Of a stretch of 64,000 nt of DNA, positions 47,432 through 58,071 are shown one piece after another. The first letter of the stretch is position 1. Every line of letters starts with the position of its first letter. Source of the stretch: Bacillus suaedaesalsae (lineage in GTDB: Bacteria > Bacillota > Bacilli > Bacillales > SA4); contig NZ_JAFELM010000045.1 in NCBI RefSeq assembly GCF_016890225.1, forward strand, positions 1-64,000. The letters run 5' to 3'. A program made the translations under genes and the position numbers. The notes under the pieces are model-generated. The model had not been told where the DNA came from. It was given only the letters and a program-made list of their open reading frames with translations, and did not search any database.

Positions 47432-48241
47432 CTAAGAAGAGATGGGAGTAACAATAGACAGCACGAATTGCTTAAATTCGTATACTGCTTGATCCTTTGT
47501 TTTAGGATTCAGAAGCAAATCTTCTAATTCACCAATTTTCTTTAATAACGCACTACCTACAATAACACCATCACATAAAGGCATAAGCTCTTTCACTTGA
47601 GTATCCGACGAAATCCCAAAACCAACAGCAATTGGAATAGGAGAGTGTCTTTTTACAGTAGCTAAAAATGAAATAATGTCTTTATGTAATTCGTTTCTCA
47701 CACCTGTGACTCCGAGCGAAGACACACAGTATAGAAATCCTTCAGCTCCTGTTGCAATCTGTTCTATTCGAGTATCTGACGTTGGGGCTACTAAAGAAAT
47801 GTACATAATTTTTTCCTGTTTACATCTCTTTCTCATATGCTGACTTTCCTCATGTGGTAAATCTGGAATAAGTAGACCGTCAATATCATTTTGGTGCATT
47901 AAAGCGAAAAAGGATTTTTCTTCTAATTGTAACACAGGATTATAATAGGTAAAGAGGATAACCGGAATTTCGACCCCTTTTTTTCTCATTTTTCCGACTA
48001 ATTCCATGGCTCTCTGTATTGTCATGCCCGATTTTAGTGATTTTGAAGCTGCCTGTTGAATGACCGGCCCATCAGCTAGAGGATCAGAATATGGAACACC
48101 CAGCTCTATTGCAGATGCCCCTAACTCTTGTAATGATAACGCAAGTTCAATTGTTATTTCTTCATCAGGGAATCCTGCCATAATGAAAGGAATAAATAAA
48201 AACTGTTGTTTCGGTATCGTACGCTTCAGTGGAGTATTCAT
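47432..48241 (-). CDS. trpA: Tryptophan synthase alpha chain
   Basis: 269 residues, TIM barrel that releases indole from indole-glycerol phosphate. Catalytic Glu in [21 protein letters not shown] and Asp in [11 protein letters not shown]. Its ATG overlaps the trpB stop by four bases. Confidence 0.96.
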   Translation of the reverse strand: MNTPLKRTIPKQQFLFIPFIMAGFPDEEITIELALSLQELGASAIELGVPYSDPLADGPVIQQAASKSLKSGMTIQRAMELVGKMRKKGVEIPVILFTYYNPVLQLEEKSFFALMHQNDIDGLLIPDLPHEESQHMRKRCKQEKIMYISLVAPTSDTRIEQIATGAEGFLYCVSSLGVTGVRNELHKDIISFLATVKRHSPIPIAVGFGISSDTQVKELMPLCDGVIVGSALLKKIGELEDLLLNPKTKDQAVYEFKQFVLSIVTPISS

Positions 48242-49434
48242 GATGTAATCCCCCCTAATCGTTCCATTAATGTATGAACGTCTTTATCTCCTCTGCCTGA
48301 CAAACAAACTAATATTGATTCATGAGTAGACATGTGTTTTGCCTTTTCAATTGCCTTTGCCAAGGCATGTGCGGATTCAATGGCTGGTATGATTCCTTCT
48401 GTTTTTGTAACGAATTGTAGTGCATACAGTGCTTCATCATCTGTAACACTTTCGTATTGGACTCGGCTCACACTAGCAAAATATGCATGCTCTGGCCCAA
48501 CTCCAGGGTAATCTAGCCCAGCAGAAATAGAGTATGGTTCAATAATCTGCCCATTTTCATCCTGCAGGAGATAAGTTAGGGAGCCATGAATAACGCCTAT
48601 TGTACCCTTGGTAATCGTCGCTGCATGTAAAGCTGTATCTATACCTTTACCCGCTGCTTCTACTCCGATTAACTCAACATCATCGGCTAAAAATGGATAA
48701 AACATTCCTGCTGCATTACTGCCACCACCTACACAAGCAATGACAGTTGTAGGCATTTGCCCCTCTCGAGTTAAAAACTGTTCTCTTGCTTCATCACCTA
48801 TAATTCGTTGGAAATTCCGTACCATCTCGGGATATGGATGTGGACCAACTACAGAACCAATCATATAAAAGTGATCTTCACAATGCTGTACCCAATATCG
48901 AATCGCTTCGTTCGTAGCATCCTTTAATGTAGCATTACCACTTGTTACCGGGATGACAGTTGCTCCTAATAATTTCATTCGAAACACATTTAACTCTTGT
49001 CTCCTCACATCCTCTTCTCCCATAAAAACGATACATTCCATACCAAACTTTGCCGCAACTGTTGCAGCTGCTACTCCATGCTGACCGGCTCCAGTTTCTG
49101 CAATGATTTTTCGTTTCCCCATCCTTTTGGCTAACAGAGCTTGCCCAATTGCATTGTTAATTTTATGAGCCCCTGTATGATTCAGGTCTTCTCTCTTAAA
49201 GTAAATTTTTGCTCCACCGAGTACAGAGGATAAATGATCTGCATATGTTAAAGCTGTCGGTCTACCTGAATATTGTTTCAATAATCTTATATATTCCGTT
49301 CTAAAGCCTTCATCATTATTCGCATCTTCTAGTGCCTGTTCAATTTCCTCCAGCGAGTTCATCAGTGTTTCCGGTACGAATTTACCACCAAATTGGCCGA
49401 ATCTACCATTTTTATCTGGATAAGTTGTGTACAT
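48238..49434 (-). CDS. trpB: Tryptophan synthase beta chain
   Basis: 398 residues. PLP enzyme joining indole and serine. PLP Lys in [22 protein letters not shown], phosphate loop [12 protein letters not shown]. Start overlaps the end of trpF by 23 bases. Confidence 0.97.
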   Translation of the reverse strand: MYTTYPDKNGRFGQFGGKFVPETLMNSLEEIEQALEDANNDEGFRTEYIRLLKQYSGRPTALTYADHLSSVLGGAKIYFKREDLNHTGAHKINNAIGQALLAKRMGKRKIIAETGAGQHGVAAATVAAKFGMECIVFMGEEDVRRQELNVFRMKLLGATVIPVTSGNATLKDATNEAIRYWVQHCEDHFYMIGSVVGPHPYPEMVRNFQRIIGDEAREQFLTREGQMPTTVIACVGGGSNAAGMFYPFLADDVELIGVEAAGKGIDTALHAATITKGTIGVIHGSLTYLLQDENGQIIEPYSISAGLDYPGVGPEHAYFASVSRVQYESVTDDEALYALQFVTKTEGIIPAIESAHALAKAIEKAKHMSTHESILVCLSGRGDKDVHTLMERLGGITS

Positions 49435-50074
49435 AGCAATCCACCTCTTTATCTATGAGTTTTATACGTTCTATATTTTTTCTATTTTCGTATTCTATTC
49501 CTGAAGATATATCTATACCATCCACATGATGAGCTAATAGTTTTGAAATGTTAGTTGGGTTCACACCACCTGCAATAAGGCAAGGAACTTCTTGTACGAA
49601 CGCTTCTTTTTGGTATTCTGGTATAACGGACCAATCAAACGATTCACCTGTTCCTCCCCATGAGTTAATAGATTTTGTATCAATTACATAGCCATCTGCG
49701 ATTCCTCTCAAATTCCTCATGCACAAGATTGCATGTATGTCGTGATGAATAGCTTTCCAAACTGGAAGTTTCGTTAACGCTTTAATCATGCATAATTCTT
49801 CAATTGATTCTCGTCCATGACACTGAATGATATCTAGTGGAACACATGATGCAACATGTTCGATATAGGATAAACTTGCATTTACAAATACTCCAACGAT
49901 TTTTTTTCCTTCTGTTACAGGCTTCTCGTCAATCCATTTCACTACAGTTTCAGGTGATACCTTTCTCTTGCTTTCAGCAAAAATCAAACCTATCAAATCT
50001 GCCTTACTTTCCATCACGAGACACCAATCTTCGAAACAGCGATTACCGCAATATTTTAAAAGAGGTTTAGACAT
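49412..50074 (-). CDS. trpF: Phosphoribosylanthranilate isomerase
   Basis: 220 residues from the ATG at 50074, with GGAG nine bases upstream inside the end of trpC; ATG at 50080 is an alternative. General-acid Cys in [12 protein letters not shown], base Asp in [15 protein letters not shown] and phosphate loop [11 protein letters not shown]. The N-terminus has an unusual [10 protein letters not shown] in place of the common CGI/CGL context. Confidence 0.92.
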   Translation of the reverse strand: MSKPLLKYCGNRCFEDWCLVMESKADLIGLIFAESKRKVSPETVVKWIDEKPVTEGKKIVGVFVNASLSYIEHVASCVPLDIIQCHGRESIEELCMIKALTKLPVWKAIHHDIHAILCMRNLRGIADGYVIDTKSINSWGGTGESFDWSVIPEYQKEAFVQEVPCLIAGGVNPTNISKLLAHHVDGIDISSGIEYENRKNIERIKLIDKEVDCYVHNLSR

Positions 50075-50834
50075 GAGCATTTTCTCCGAATAACTCTTTA
50101 ATAGCTAAAACTACATCTTGTTTCCTCATGATTGCTTCCCCTATTAATACTGCATCTGCTCCTTTTTCCTTTACATACTCGATATCAGCATGAGTGAATA
50201 TTCCACTTTCACTAACAATTAAGCTTTCTGGCGGAATATAGCTAGAAATGACCTCTGTTTGTTCAATAGAAGTTTGAAAGGAAGATAAGTCCCTATTGTT
50301 AATTCCAATAATCTTAGGAGTAAATCGTTTCAATAACTTCTCTATTGTCTCAATTGAATGTACTTCCACAATGCATTCTAGACCTAATTCTTCAGCTTCT
50401 ATATAAAATTCAACTAGTCGCGATGGCTCAAGTACTTCTCCAATTAACAATATGGCATCTGCCCCTAAGTGTTTACTTTCAAGGATCTGCCTATTGTCGA
50501 CAATGAAATCCTTTCGAAGTAATGGGACATCAACTGCTTCCTTTATTTGCGATAGATACTCTTTAGAACCTTGAAAGAATGGCGCATCAGTCAGTACACT
50601 GATTGCATCTGCGCCAGCATAGACATAATCTGTAGCAATCGACAACGGATTGAAGTCTTTACGTATAATACCTTTTGATGGAGATGCTTTCTTAACTTCG
50701 GCTATTAATCCGACTGATCTGTTTGGTGAAGACAATGCATCATACAAGGAAACAATCTTATAATCTTGCCGTTGTTCTGGAAGTACAAAGTTTTTCATTT
50801 CCTCTACTTTCACTTCAATAATTTTATTAAGCAT
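50067..50834 (-). CDS. trpC: Indole-3-glycerol phosphate synthase
   Basis: 255 residues, TIM barrel. LIAEVKKASPSKGIIRKDF, LRKDFIVDNRQILESKHLGADAILLI and GINNRDLSSF are the usual substrate-binding segments. Overlaps trpD by eight bases. Confidence 0.96.
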   Translation of the reverse strand: MLNKIIEVKVEEMKNFVLPEQRQDYKIVSLYDALSSPNRSVGLIAEVKKASPSKGIIRKDFNPLSIATDYVYAGADAISVLTDAPFFQGSKEYLSQIKEAVDVPLLRKDFIVDNRQILESKHLGADAILLIGEVLEPSRLVEFYIEAEELGLECIVEVHSIETIEKLLKRFTPKIIGINNRDLSSFQTSIEQTEVISSYIPPESLIVSESGIFTHADIEYVKEKGADAVLIGEAIMRKQDVVLAIKELFGENAHV

Positions 50835-51855
50835 AACGATGCTCCTCTCTATTTTTCACTAGTGAGTTAAAATGATGAAGCACCGTTAACGAATCAATTG
50901 CTTCACGTGCAATCTCAACACCTTCTTTAATGGAGCTCGCCCTTCCTGCCACATAAATGGCTGCTCCTGCATTTAACAGAACCGTGTTTCGTGCACTCTC
51001 ATTTGCACTTCCTTTGAAAATCTGCAGAATTAATGAGGCACTTTCCTCCACAGTGTTTGTCTGTATATCATCTAAATTGCCGATATTTAATCCCACATCA
51101 TGAGGGTGCAGTGTATAGGTCGTAATATCCCCTCTTTTTAATTCAACGATATCTGTGTACGTTGTCACAGACAGTTCATCAAGTCCATCTCTTCCAGTGA
51201 CTAGTAATACATGTGTCGAGCCGAGTTTCTTTAACGTTTCTGCCATGTCCAATGCGAACCTAGTATCATAAACTCCAATCACTTGCCTTTTGCATAGTGT
51301 AGGATTTGCCAGTGGACCAAGTAGGTTAAAAACTGTACGGAAACCAAGCTCCTTCCTAGGAGTTACTGCATGCTTCATGGCTGCATGGTAAATTGGAGCA
51401 AATAAAAATGACAATGAATGATGCTCTAAGGAATGTTGTACCTCCTCAATTGTTGACTGAATTGGTATTCCTAGATATTCTAGTACATCTGCACTACCGC
51501 TTCTAGAAGAAACAGCTCGATTTCCATGCTTGGCAACCTTAATGCCGAGTGAACTGGCAACAATTGCAGAAGCAGTAGAAATATTAAAACTAGATACCCC
51601 ATCACCGCCAGTTCCACATGTATCTATACACTCATCCTCAAATGTAGTTGTTACTTTATCCATATATTTCCTCATGGTTTTCGCAAACCCTGTTAACTCT
51701 TCAACCGTTTCTCCTCTAAATCGCAATATTGATACTAAACTAGCAATCTGGCTGGGTGTTGCTTTCCCACTCATAATTTCGTTCATTACTTGTTCTGCCT
51801 CTGCTTCAGTAAGTGTTTTTCCTTGTAAACTTTCTTCCAAATAACTTTTTAACAC
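50827..51855 (-). CDS. trpD: Anthranilate phosphoribosyltransferase
   Basis: 342 residues. PRPP-binding CGTGGDGVSSFNISTASA and KHGNRAVSSRSGSADVLE are intact, and HHSLSFLFAPIYHAAMKHA follows. Overlaps trpE by seven bases. It carries no fused glutaminase. Confidence 0.96.
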   Translation of the reverse strand: MLKSYLEESLQGKTLTEAEAEQVMNEIMSGKATPSQIASLVSILRFRGETVEELTGFAKTMRKYMDKVTTTFEDECIDTCGTGGDGVSSFNISTASAIVASSLGIKVAKHGNRAVSSRSGSADVLEYLGIPIQSTIEEVQHSLEHHSLSFLFAPIYHAAMKHAVTPRKELGFRTVFNLLGPLANPTLCKRQVIGVYDTRFALDMAETLKKLGSTHVLLVTGRDGLDELSVTTYTDIVELKRGDITTYTLHPHDVGLNIGNLDDIQTNTVEESASLILQIFKGSANESARNTVLLNAGAAIYVAGRASSIKEGVEIAREAIDSLTVLHHFNSLVKNREEHRYA

Positions 51856-53366
51856 TGTACCTTCTCCTCTCTACTAAACATCTGCTCTGCTATTAAAATT
51901 GACTTGATTACTCCACTCGCTTTATTTAAAGTTTCCTTATACTCTAGTTCTGGGATAGAATCTGCCACGATGCCTGCTCCTGCCTGAACATAAGCTTTTT
52001 CCTCTTTAATGACAGCTGTTCTTATTGCAATACATGAATCAATATTTCCATCAAATCCGATATATGCAATTGTCCCTGCATAAATATTGCGGGCAACAGG
52101 TTCAAGTTCTTGTATAATCTGCATGGCTCTAACCTTTGGTGCACCGGATACGGTACCCGCTGGAAACGAAGCTAATAACGCATCTACAGTAGCTACTTCT
52201 TTTTGGAGTCGTCCTGTTACCTTTGATACTAGATGCATAACATGAGAGAAGTAGTGTAATTCTTTTTGAACTGGAACCTTTACAGATCCATATTCAGCTA
52301 CTCGACCTATATCATTTCTAGCGAGGTCCAGAAGCATATAATGCTCTGCTTCCTCCTTCTTATCTTTTAATAATTCTTCACCTAGTTGTTCGTCTTCTTT
52401 TGGTGAGTTCCCTCTCCTCCTCGTTCCAGCAATTGGATGTATCTCTAAATGACCATCATGAACTTGAATCAACCTCTCTGGTGAACTTCCTACAATCTCA
52501 CACTCTTTTAAATTTATATAGAACAAATATGGAGATGGATTCACTACTCTTAATACTCGATAAAGTTCAAAGCCAGTTGTCTGAATAGGAAGCTCAAATC
52601 GTTGAGATAATACCGTTTGAAAAACATCCCCCGCAGAAATGTACTCTTTAATTTTGTTTACGTGTTCAATAAATGTATCTTTGCTATATGTGGAAGCAAA
52701 CTTTGAAAATTCAATTTTGAAGTCACGTGGATTAGTTAACTGTTCATATTGATAGTGATAATTGCAAATCTGGTTATAGTAACGATCAATATTTCCAATT
52801 GCTTTTCTATAACTCTCTTTTCGCTGATCAATTGATTCTAATTCGTTTAACTGCAAGTAGTGAATAAAGGTCAATTCCTTCCTAGAATGAGAGAAAACAA
52901 GAATGGTCTCACAAAAGAGTAAGTGATGCGTCTTTAAATTGAGATCATTGTTTTTATGTTTTGGAACGTGTTCAACTGAAGTGATTGCATCATAGCCAAT
53001 GTAACCAACAGCACCTCCTCTAAAGGGCAAATCTATATCTAGCTCCTTTATTTTTAATGCTTTCTTAACATATTGAATGGCTTCTGTTACTCCAGTTGCT
53101 GAGTATAACTCCTTATTAAGCTTATCTTTTACAAGTAGTTGTTGATTTTCTTCTTCGATTGTCATAAACGGAGATAATCCTATAAATGAATAATTGGACC
53201 ACCGTGACTGCTCATCGTTGCTTTCTAATAAATACACGGCTTCATCTTTAAGCACTTGAATTAACTGAATGGGAGTTAACGTATCAACAAAAAACGTTTT
53301 AACTATGGGTATGGTATTGTACTGAAGGCAATCTTTAAGAAATGCGGCTTCATTTTGTGTGGACAT
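51849..53366 (-). CDS. trpE: Anthranilate synthase component I
   Basis: 505 residues from the ATG at 53366, behind AGGAGGAGAG. Chorismate-binding domain with GSSPERLIQV, PIAGTRRRG, DLARNDIGRVAEYGSVKV and AGTVSGAPKVRAM. No trpG gene lies in the operon, so the glutaminase subunit must come from elsewhere, probably a shared pabA/trpG in the folate operon. The frame stays open upstream to 53495 through the leader, but this is not thought to be translated. Confidence 0.95.
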   Translation of the reverse strand: MSTQNEAAFLKDCLQYNTIPIVKTFFVDTLTPIQLIQVLKDEAVYLLESNDEQSRWSNYSFIGLSPFMTIEEENQQLLVKDKLNKELYSATGVTEAIQYVKKALKIKELDIDLPFRGGAVGYIGYDAITSVEHVPKHKNNDLNLKTHHLLFCETILVFSHSRKELTFIHYLQLNELESIDQRKESYRKAIGNIDRYYNQICNYHYQYEQLTNPRDFKIEFSKFASTYSKDTFIEHVNKIKEYISAGDVFQTVLSQRFELPIQTTGFELYRVLRVVNPSPYLFYINLKECEIVGSSPERLIQVHDGHLEIHPIAGTRRRGNSPKEDEQLGEELLKDKKEEAEHYMLLDLARNDIGRVAEYGSVKVPVQKELHYFSHVMHLVSKVTGRLQKEVATVDALLASFPAGTVSGAPKVRAMQIIQELEPVARNIYAGTIAYIGFDGNIDSCIAIRTAVIKEEKAYVQAGAGIVADSIPELEYKETLNKASGVIKSILIAEQMFSREEKVQC

Positions 53367-53370
53367 ACTC

Positions 53371-53405
53371 TCTCCTCCTAACATTTTGTCAGGAGAATGA
53401 GGAGA
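53371..53405 (-). promoter_or_regulatory. Possible SD-sequestering hairpin at trpE
   Basis: On the minus strand TCTCCTC (53405-53399) is complementary to GAGGAGA (53377-53371), which is the trpE ribosome site. Pairing would hide the site. In B. subtilis TRAP binding also promotes an SD-blocking hairpin at trpE; this arm is a candidate for the same. Confidence 0.5.
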
Positions 53406-53447
53406 ATAGAGGGGATGAAATGTATAGAAAATACATTTCCCTTTGCT

Positions 53448-53484
53448 AAAAATAGAAAACCCAAAGACACTTCCTGTCTTTGGG
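53448..53484 (-). terminator. trp leader attenuator terminator
   Basis: CCCAAAGACA/TGTCTTTGGG stem followed by TTTTCTATTTTT on the minus strand, between the TRAP site and trpE. Confidence 0.85.
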
Positions 53485-53544
53485 TAGAATTTCATACTTA
53501 TTTCTCAGCTCTTCTCTACTATCTCAACTCATTCTCATCTACCC
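53482..53544 (-). promoter_or_regulatory. trp leader antiterminator arms
   Basis: GGGTAGA (53544-53538, minus strand), inside the TRAP-binding run, is a perfect complement of TCTACCC (53488-53482), the foot of the terminator. Pairing would prevent the terminator, and TRAP bound to the first arm would favour termination. Confidence 0.7.
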
Positions 53545-53589
53545 TATTACGGTCTCTTCTCAACTAACAATCTCAACTCTTACATACTC
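53504..53589 (-). promoter_or_regulatory. TRAP (MtrB) binding site in trp leader
   Basis: About fifteen GAG or UAG triplets follow one another, mostly two or three bases apart, on the minus strand. B. subtilis has eleven in its trp leader for the eleven-subunit TRAP ring. The mtrB gene itself is at 60977. Confidence 0.85.
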
Positions 53590-53597
53590 TTTTTTAA

Positions 53598-53627
53598 ATA
53601 GTATTACAATTCAACCTAATTTGTCAA
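53598..53627 (-). promoter_or_regulatory. trp operon promoter (sigma-A type)
   Basis: TTGACA (53627-53622), 18 bases, TACTAT (53603-53598) on the minus strand. The -35 box overlaps the end of aroH, so trp has its own start within the supra-operon. Confidence 0.75.
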
Positions 53628-53984
53628 TTTTAAATCAGGTCTTAGTGAAATAGCATCATATTGATATATATGTTTCACTTCATGTGGTGCTACAGTTGTA
53701 TTTACAGTCATCATAATACGAATACACAAATGCAAAGAGCCTGGAACAGGTATCTCTCGCGCGCACATAACAGGAACAAATGTAAAGCCTACTATTCCTC
53801 TTAGCGCCTTTGCAGGGAATACTGCATTGATATCATCGGTTACGGAAATGATCATTGAAGCAATATCTGCAGGCTCTACACTGTTTTCTTGGATCATTTC
53901 CCTAATTAGTTCTTCTGTCCGGTTCAATATTTCAACTTCAGAATTACTGGTCACTGTTGTTGCGCCTCTTATTCCACGGATCAT
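53616..53984 (-). CDS. aroH: Chorismate mutase, AroH type
   Basis: 122 residues, trimeric AroH fold. GIRGATTVTSNSEVEILNRTEELIREMI and the active-site segment FVPVMCAREIPVPGSLHLCIRIMM are typical. Converts chorismate to prephenate for tyrosine and phenylalanine. Four-base overlap with aroB. Confidence 0.96.
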   Translation of the reverse strand: MIRGIRGATTVTSNSEVEILNRTEELIREMIQENSVEPADIASMIISVTDDINAVFPAKALRGIVGFTFVPVMCAREIPVPGSLHLCIRIMMTVNTTVAPHEVKHIYQYDAISLRPDLKLTN

Positions 53985-55069
53985 ACGTTTACCTCCTCAC
54001 ATTCTTGTTTCAGTAAGGTGAGTAACAGCTCGTCATCGACCTCTTCAATTGCCAATGCTCCAATTTCCTTCATTAAATTCATCCGAACTTTACCTCTTAC
54101 AACTTTTTTATCCTTTTTCATACTTTCAAGGATATCATGTGCAGACAAACCTTTTGGAAATAACGGGAAGCCAATGTCATTGAACCATTTTTGCATTTCT
54201 CGGATGGGTAAAGTCACATTCAATTGTTTTTCACTAACCTTCATCGCGAAGATCATACCAATTGCAACAGCATCACCGTGACTTATTTTTCCATATCCTA
54301 ATACAGACTCTAGTGCATGACCAAGTGTATGACCAAAATTTAAGTAGGCTCGAATTCCTGTTTCGCGTTCATCTTGGCTAACAATTGTTGCTTTAACTCT
54401 CATTCCCTTAAGCAATGCTTCTTGTAATATTGAACCGTGAAGGCTATCTAATGTTGGAACAGACGTTTTTAACCATTGATAAAAATTCTTTTCTAAAATT
54501 AAAGATTCCTTAATAATCTCAGCAAATCCAGAACGCTTTTCTTCAGGAGGCAATGTTTTAAGAAAGGTTGTATCGTATAATACAGCTTCTGGTTGATGAA
54601 AGGCGCCGATTGTATTTTTCCCTAGTGGATGATTAATCGCGACTTTACCGCCCACTGCACTGTCATGAGCTAATATTGTAGTTGGGATTTGTATAAATCT
54701 AATTCCTCTCATAAAGGTTGCAGCGACAAATCCAGCTAAATCTCCAATTACACCACCACCTAGTGCAATAATAAGTGACTTACGATCAAGTCCTTTTGCT
54801 AAAGCAAAGGTTTGGCATTCGTAATACATGTCAAACGATTTAGAGGCTTCTCCACTTCTTATTACTTTTGTAAATATAGGAGAAATTTCATCTAATGCAT
54901 GAACTACCCTTTGAAGATATAGGCTAGAGATATGATCATCTGTAATGACCAGTATAGAAGTTGGCTTTTCACCGATCGCACGTAACAGAATATCCTTTTG
55001 CAGAAATAAATTTTCACCTATTATTAAAGGATATTCCTTTGAATTTGTCTGTATTAACAATTCATTCAT
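53981..55069 (-). CDS. aroB: 3-dehydroquinate synthase
   Basis: 362 residues from the ATG at 55069, which overlaps the aroF stop (TAATG); GAGGG upstream. NAD-binding GGGVIGDLAGFVAATFMRG and metal His residues in NFGHTLGHALES. Second step of the shikimate pathway. Confidence 0.95.
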   Translation of the reverse strand: MNELLIQTNSKEYPLIIGENLFLQKDILLRAIGEKPTSILVITDDHISSLYLQRVVHALDEISPIFTKVIRSGEASKSFDMYYECQTFALAKGLDRKSLIIALGGGVIGDLAGFVAATFMRGIRFIQIPTTILAHDSAVGGKVAINHPLGKNTIGAFHQPEAVLYDTTFLKTLPPEEKRSGFAEIIKESLILEKNFYQWLKTSVPTLDSLHGSILQEALLKGMRVKATIVSQDERETGIRAYLNFGHTLGHALESVLGYGKISHGDAVAIGMIFAMKVSEKQLNVTLPIREMQKWFNDIGFPLFPKGLSAHDILESMKKDKKVVRGKVRMNLMKEIGALAIEEVDDELLLTLLKQECEEVNV

Positions 55070-56238
55070 TAAAATTCCCTCGCCCAATTTTTCATCTTTT
55101 GGACGTTCTCTTTAATAAGGTCCAGTCGATCCTGACCAAACTGTTCTACAATTGCACCTGCTACCTCCCACGCAACTACACTTTCAGCAACTACACTCGC
55201 TGCCGGAACAGCACAGCTATCAGAACGTTCTACACTCGCTGCGAATGGTTCTTTCGACTCAATATCTATACTCATTAAAGGTTTATATAAGGTAGGGATC
55301 GGTTTCATGACACCTTTTACAACTATTGGCATACCCGTTGTCATACCGCCTTCAAATCCACCTAGGTTATTGGTTGCGCGTGAATAGCCATATTCTTCAG
55401 ACCAAATAATTTCATCATGAACTAAACTACCCGGCTTTTCTGCTGCTTTAAAGCCAATTCCAAACTCCACACCTTTAAACGCATTAATACTCATAACTGC
55501 TGCTGCTATCTTCGCATCCAGTTTTCGGTCGTAGTGTACATAGCTCCCGACACCAACAGGTACTCCTTCCACGATTACTTCGACAATTCCACCGATTGAA
55601 TCACCGTTTTTCTTAGCATCATCAATTGCTTCCATCATTTTTATTTCCGCTTCAGGATCAAAGCACCTAACTGGAGATTCTTCCGTTCTTTTTTGAAGCT
55701 GTTCTATTGTCTCATAATTCGGTGGATTTGCTTTAACTCCGCCAATTTCTAATACATGTCCACCAACCTTAATTCCTAATTCACTTAATATTTTCTTGGC
55801 TACTGCCCCAGCCGCCACTCTTACAGTTGTTTCTCTTGCAGAGGAACGTTCAAGTACATTTCTCATATCACGATGACCATATTTAATTGCACCATTCAAA
55901 TCTGCATGTCCTGGTCTGGGCCTGGATACCTTTCGCTTTACTTCATTTGACTGTTCTTCAACAGGTTCAATTCCCATAATGTTCGTCCAGTGCTTCCAAT
56001 CGTTGTTTTCAACCACTAATGCAATAGGAGAGCCAAGTGTTACTCCATGGCGTACTCCACTAACGATCTGAACCTGATCCTTTTCTATTTGCATTCTCCT
56101 GCCACGACCATGACCTTTTTGTCTTCGCGCTAACTCCTCATTTATGTCCTCTGCAGTTAAAGGAACTCCGGCAGGAACACCTTCTATAATGGTAGTTAAT
56201 TGTGGACCATGTGACTCACCTGCTGTTAGATATCTCAT
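55069..56238 (-). CDS. aroC: Chorismate synthase
   Basis: 389 residues (aroF in B. subtilis naming). FMN-dependent last step to chorismate. [41 protein letters not shown]-like segment (read as [16 protein letters not shown]) and [16 protein letters not shown] are conserved. First gene of the aro block after cheR. Confidence 0.96.
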   Translation of the reverse strand: MRYLTAGESHGPQLTTIIEGVPAGVPLTAEDINEELARRQKGHGRGRRMQIEKDQVQIVSGVRHGVTLGSPIALVVENNDWKHWTNIMGIEPVEEQSNEVKRKVSRPRPGHADLNGAIKYGHRDMRNVLERSSARETTVRVAAGAVAKKILSELGIKVGGHVLEIGGVKANPPNYETIEQLQKRTEESPVRCFDPEAEIKMMEAIDDAKKNGDSIGGIVEVIVEGVPVGVGSYVHYDRKLDAKIAAAVMSINAFKGVEFGIGFKAAEKPGSLVHDEIIWSEEYGYSRATNNLGGFEGGMTTGMPIVVKGVMKPIPTLYKPLMSIDIESKEPFAASVERSDSCAVPAASVVAESVVAWEVAGAIVEQFGQDRLDLIKENVQKMKNWAREF

Positions 56239-56547
56239 TTTTCACATCCCCTTTATCACTTTAAAGCTTTTATGTAACAATATATCATAATTCATATTGT
56301 AGTGAAGATATTTTTTCATATTATAAAGTATACACAAGGTAGACAAAGAAAGAAATGAACGTCTATCGTGCTATATTTTGATGATAGTACGTTCAACTTA
56401 ACCGACTTTACGTCAATACCTCTCCGTATTTTAAAGCCTCCAAGCCTACTGTGAAAGTATCTATTCTACTTACCTGACAAAATACTAGTAACACCGAAAA
56501 CAAGCTACTATTATAATGTAAAAAATCCACAAACTGAGTTTGTGGAT
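56239..56547. other. Gene-free stretch: aroF promoter region
   Basis: Contains a candidate promoter at 56320-56346 (minus) and, at its right end, the cheR terminator. Nothing else is recognised. Confidence 0.5.
56320..56346 (-). promoter_or_regulatory. Candidate promoter of aroF operon
   Basis: TTGTCT (56346-56341) and TATAAT (56325-56320) on the minus strand, 15 bases apart, a little short. About 80 bases before the aroF start. Confidence 0.5.
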
Positions 56548-56550
56548 TTA
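56521..56550 (-). terminator. Terminator of cheR
   Basis: AATCCACAAA/TTTGTGGATT stem followed on the minus strand by TTTTTACATT; overlaps the cheR stop. Confidence 0.8.
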
Positions 56551-57321
56551 TTGTTTACGGTAAAAGAATGTATCCTCTGTTTCAAAGTTATAGCTCGAGG
56601 GATTAAAAATTTGTTCAGTACTTCCAACAAATAATATCCCACCCGGACGCAACGCATCACTAAATTTCTTATACAAGGTGTCTTTCGCTTCTTCAGTAAA
56701 GTAAATGAGTACATTACGACAAACAATTAAATCATAGTTTTGTTCGAAGGAATCTGCTAGGAGGTTTTCCTGTTTAAAGGTAACGGTTTTCTTTATTGCA
56801 TCATCTACTTTGTAAAACATACCATCTTTTGTAAAATATTTATTCTTCATTTCAGCTGGTACTTCTTGAAGAGATCGTTCTGGATACGTACCATTTTTTG
56901 CACGAGCAATTGCATTTTCATCTAAGTCACTAGCATGAATGGAAATACTGCTTAGCGGCATAAAGTTCGATAATACCATCGCGATTGTGTATGGTTCTTC
57001 TCCGGTAGAACACGCTGCACTCCAAACTTTCAACTTCTTATTTTGACCTAATAGTTTAGGAATAATTTTTTCTTGGAGAACTTCCCACCGTTTACCGTTT
57101 CGATAGAACTCTGAGACATTTATGGTCATGCGGTCTAAAAACTCATCAAATAGCATCTGGTTGGATGTCATGTGCTGGTAGTATTCTTCGAAGTCTTTAT
57201 ATCCTTTTTTTTCATATAACGAAGTTAATCGTCTTTTCATTTGAGCCTCTTTATATAGAGATAAATCAATACCTGTCTTCTTTTTGATATTTTGTATGAA
57301 CTTCTCATAGTCTTGACTCAT
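56548..57321 (-). CDS. cheR: Chemotaxis protein methyltransferase CheR
   Basis: 257 residues. Methylates glutamates of chemoreceptors using SAM. N-terminal helical domain, then [18 protein letters not shown] (SAM loop), [20 protein letters not shown] and [16 protein letters not shown]. Implies a motile, chemotactic cell. Located between ndk and aroF as in B. subtilis. Confidence 0.95.
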   Translation of the reverse strand: MSQDYEKFIQNIKKKTGIDLSLYKEAQMKRRLTSLYEKKGYKDFEEYYQHMTSNQMLFDEFLDRMTINVSEFYRNGKRWEVLQEKIIPKLLGQNKKLKVWSAACSTGEEPYTIAMVLSNFMPLSSISIHASDLDENAIARAKNGTYPERSLQEVPAEMKNKYFTKDGMFYKVDDAIKKTVTFKQENLLADSFEQNYDLIVCRNVLIYFTEEAKDTLYKKFSDALRPGGILFVGSTEQIFNPSSYNFETEDTFFYRKQ

Positions 57322-57426
57322 GGCGCTACCTCATCTTCGTTAGTAAGTTTATTAGCTTGAGTATACATGAAAATCAGGCTAATTCATACATCAAGTATGT
57401 AAGGAATATTTGGATGTAAGGAATAG

Positions 57427-57457
57427 AAAAAAAACCAGTCTGATTGACTGGTTTTTA
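57427..57457 (-). terminator. Terminator of ndk
   Basis: AAACCAGTC/GACTGGTTT stem, followed on the minus strand by TTTTTTCTATTCC. Confidence 0.85.
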
Positions 57458-57470
57458 CTAATAGCGTCTA

Positions 57471-57917
57471 TTAGATTGTCCACTCGTTGATAAGCTTAGA
57501 GTAATCAACTAATTCTTCTTGGTTAAAGAATAAATTGATTTCGCGCTCAGCGCTTTCAGGTGAATCTGATCCGTGGATAATGTTTTTTCCAACAGTTACT
57601 GCGTAGTCACCACGAATAGTACCTGGTGCTGATTCCTTAGGATTTGTAGCACCCATCATAAGACGAGCAGTTGAGATCACATTCTCACCTTCCCAAACCA
57701 TTGCGAAAACAGGTCCAGATGTAATGAAGCTAACTAGTTCACCAAAAAATGGACGCTCTTTATGTTCGCCATAATGAGTTTCAGCTAGTTCTGTAGGGAT
57801 GTTCATTAATTTAGCTCCTACAAGTTTGAATCCTTTTTTCTCAAAGCGAGCAACAATCTCACCGATAAGGTTACGTTGTACGCCATCAGGCTTAACCATT
57901 AGAAACGTTTTTTCCAT
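57471..57917 (-). CDS. ndk: Nucleoside diphosphate kinase
   Basis: 148 residues from the ATG at 57917 after AGGAGTGGAG. Balances NTP pools by phosphate transfer through a His. Active-site segment [40 protein letters not shown] at the start. Monocistronic with a terminator. Confidence 0.97.
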   Translation of the reverse strand: MEKTFLMVKPDGVQRNLIGEIVARFEKKGFKLVGAKLMNIPTELAETHYGEHKERPFFGELVSFITSGPVFAMVWEGENVISTARLMMGATNPKESAPGTIRGDYAVTVGKNIIHGSDSPESAEREINLFFNQEELVDYSKLINEWTI

Positions 57918-58028
57918 TGTAATCTCCACTCCTGTTACATTATGTATAAGCTCACAAATGTAAGCCCTCTCAAATAGTACCATTGTTTTAAGGCTTACGC
58001 AAATACATTTACCGTATATTGAGCAAAT

Positions 58029-58065
58029 AAAAACCTCAAAATGACATTTTCGTCAGGCTGAGGTT
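58029..58065 (-). terminator. Terminator of hepS-menG-hepT
   Basis: AACCTCA/TGAGGTT outer stem with an inner TGAC/GTCA arm, followed on the minus strand by TTTTATTTGC. Confidence 0.8.
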
Positions 58066-58071
58066 AACACA

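Noticed and set aside
54961-55278. 105-residue plus-strand ORF opposite aroB/aroF
   Set aside because: Shadow of two conserved genes in tight operon arrangement.
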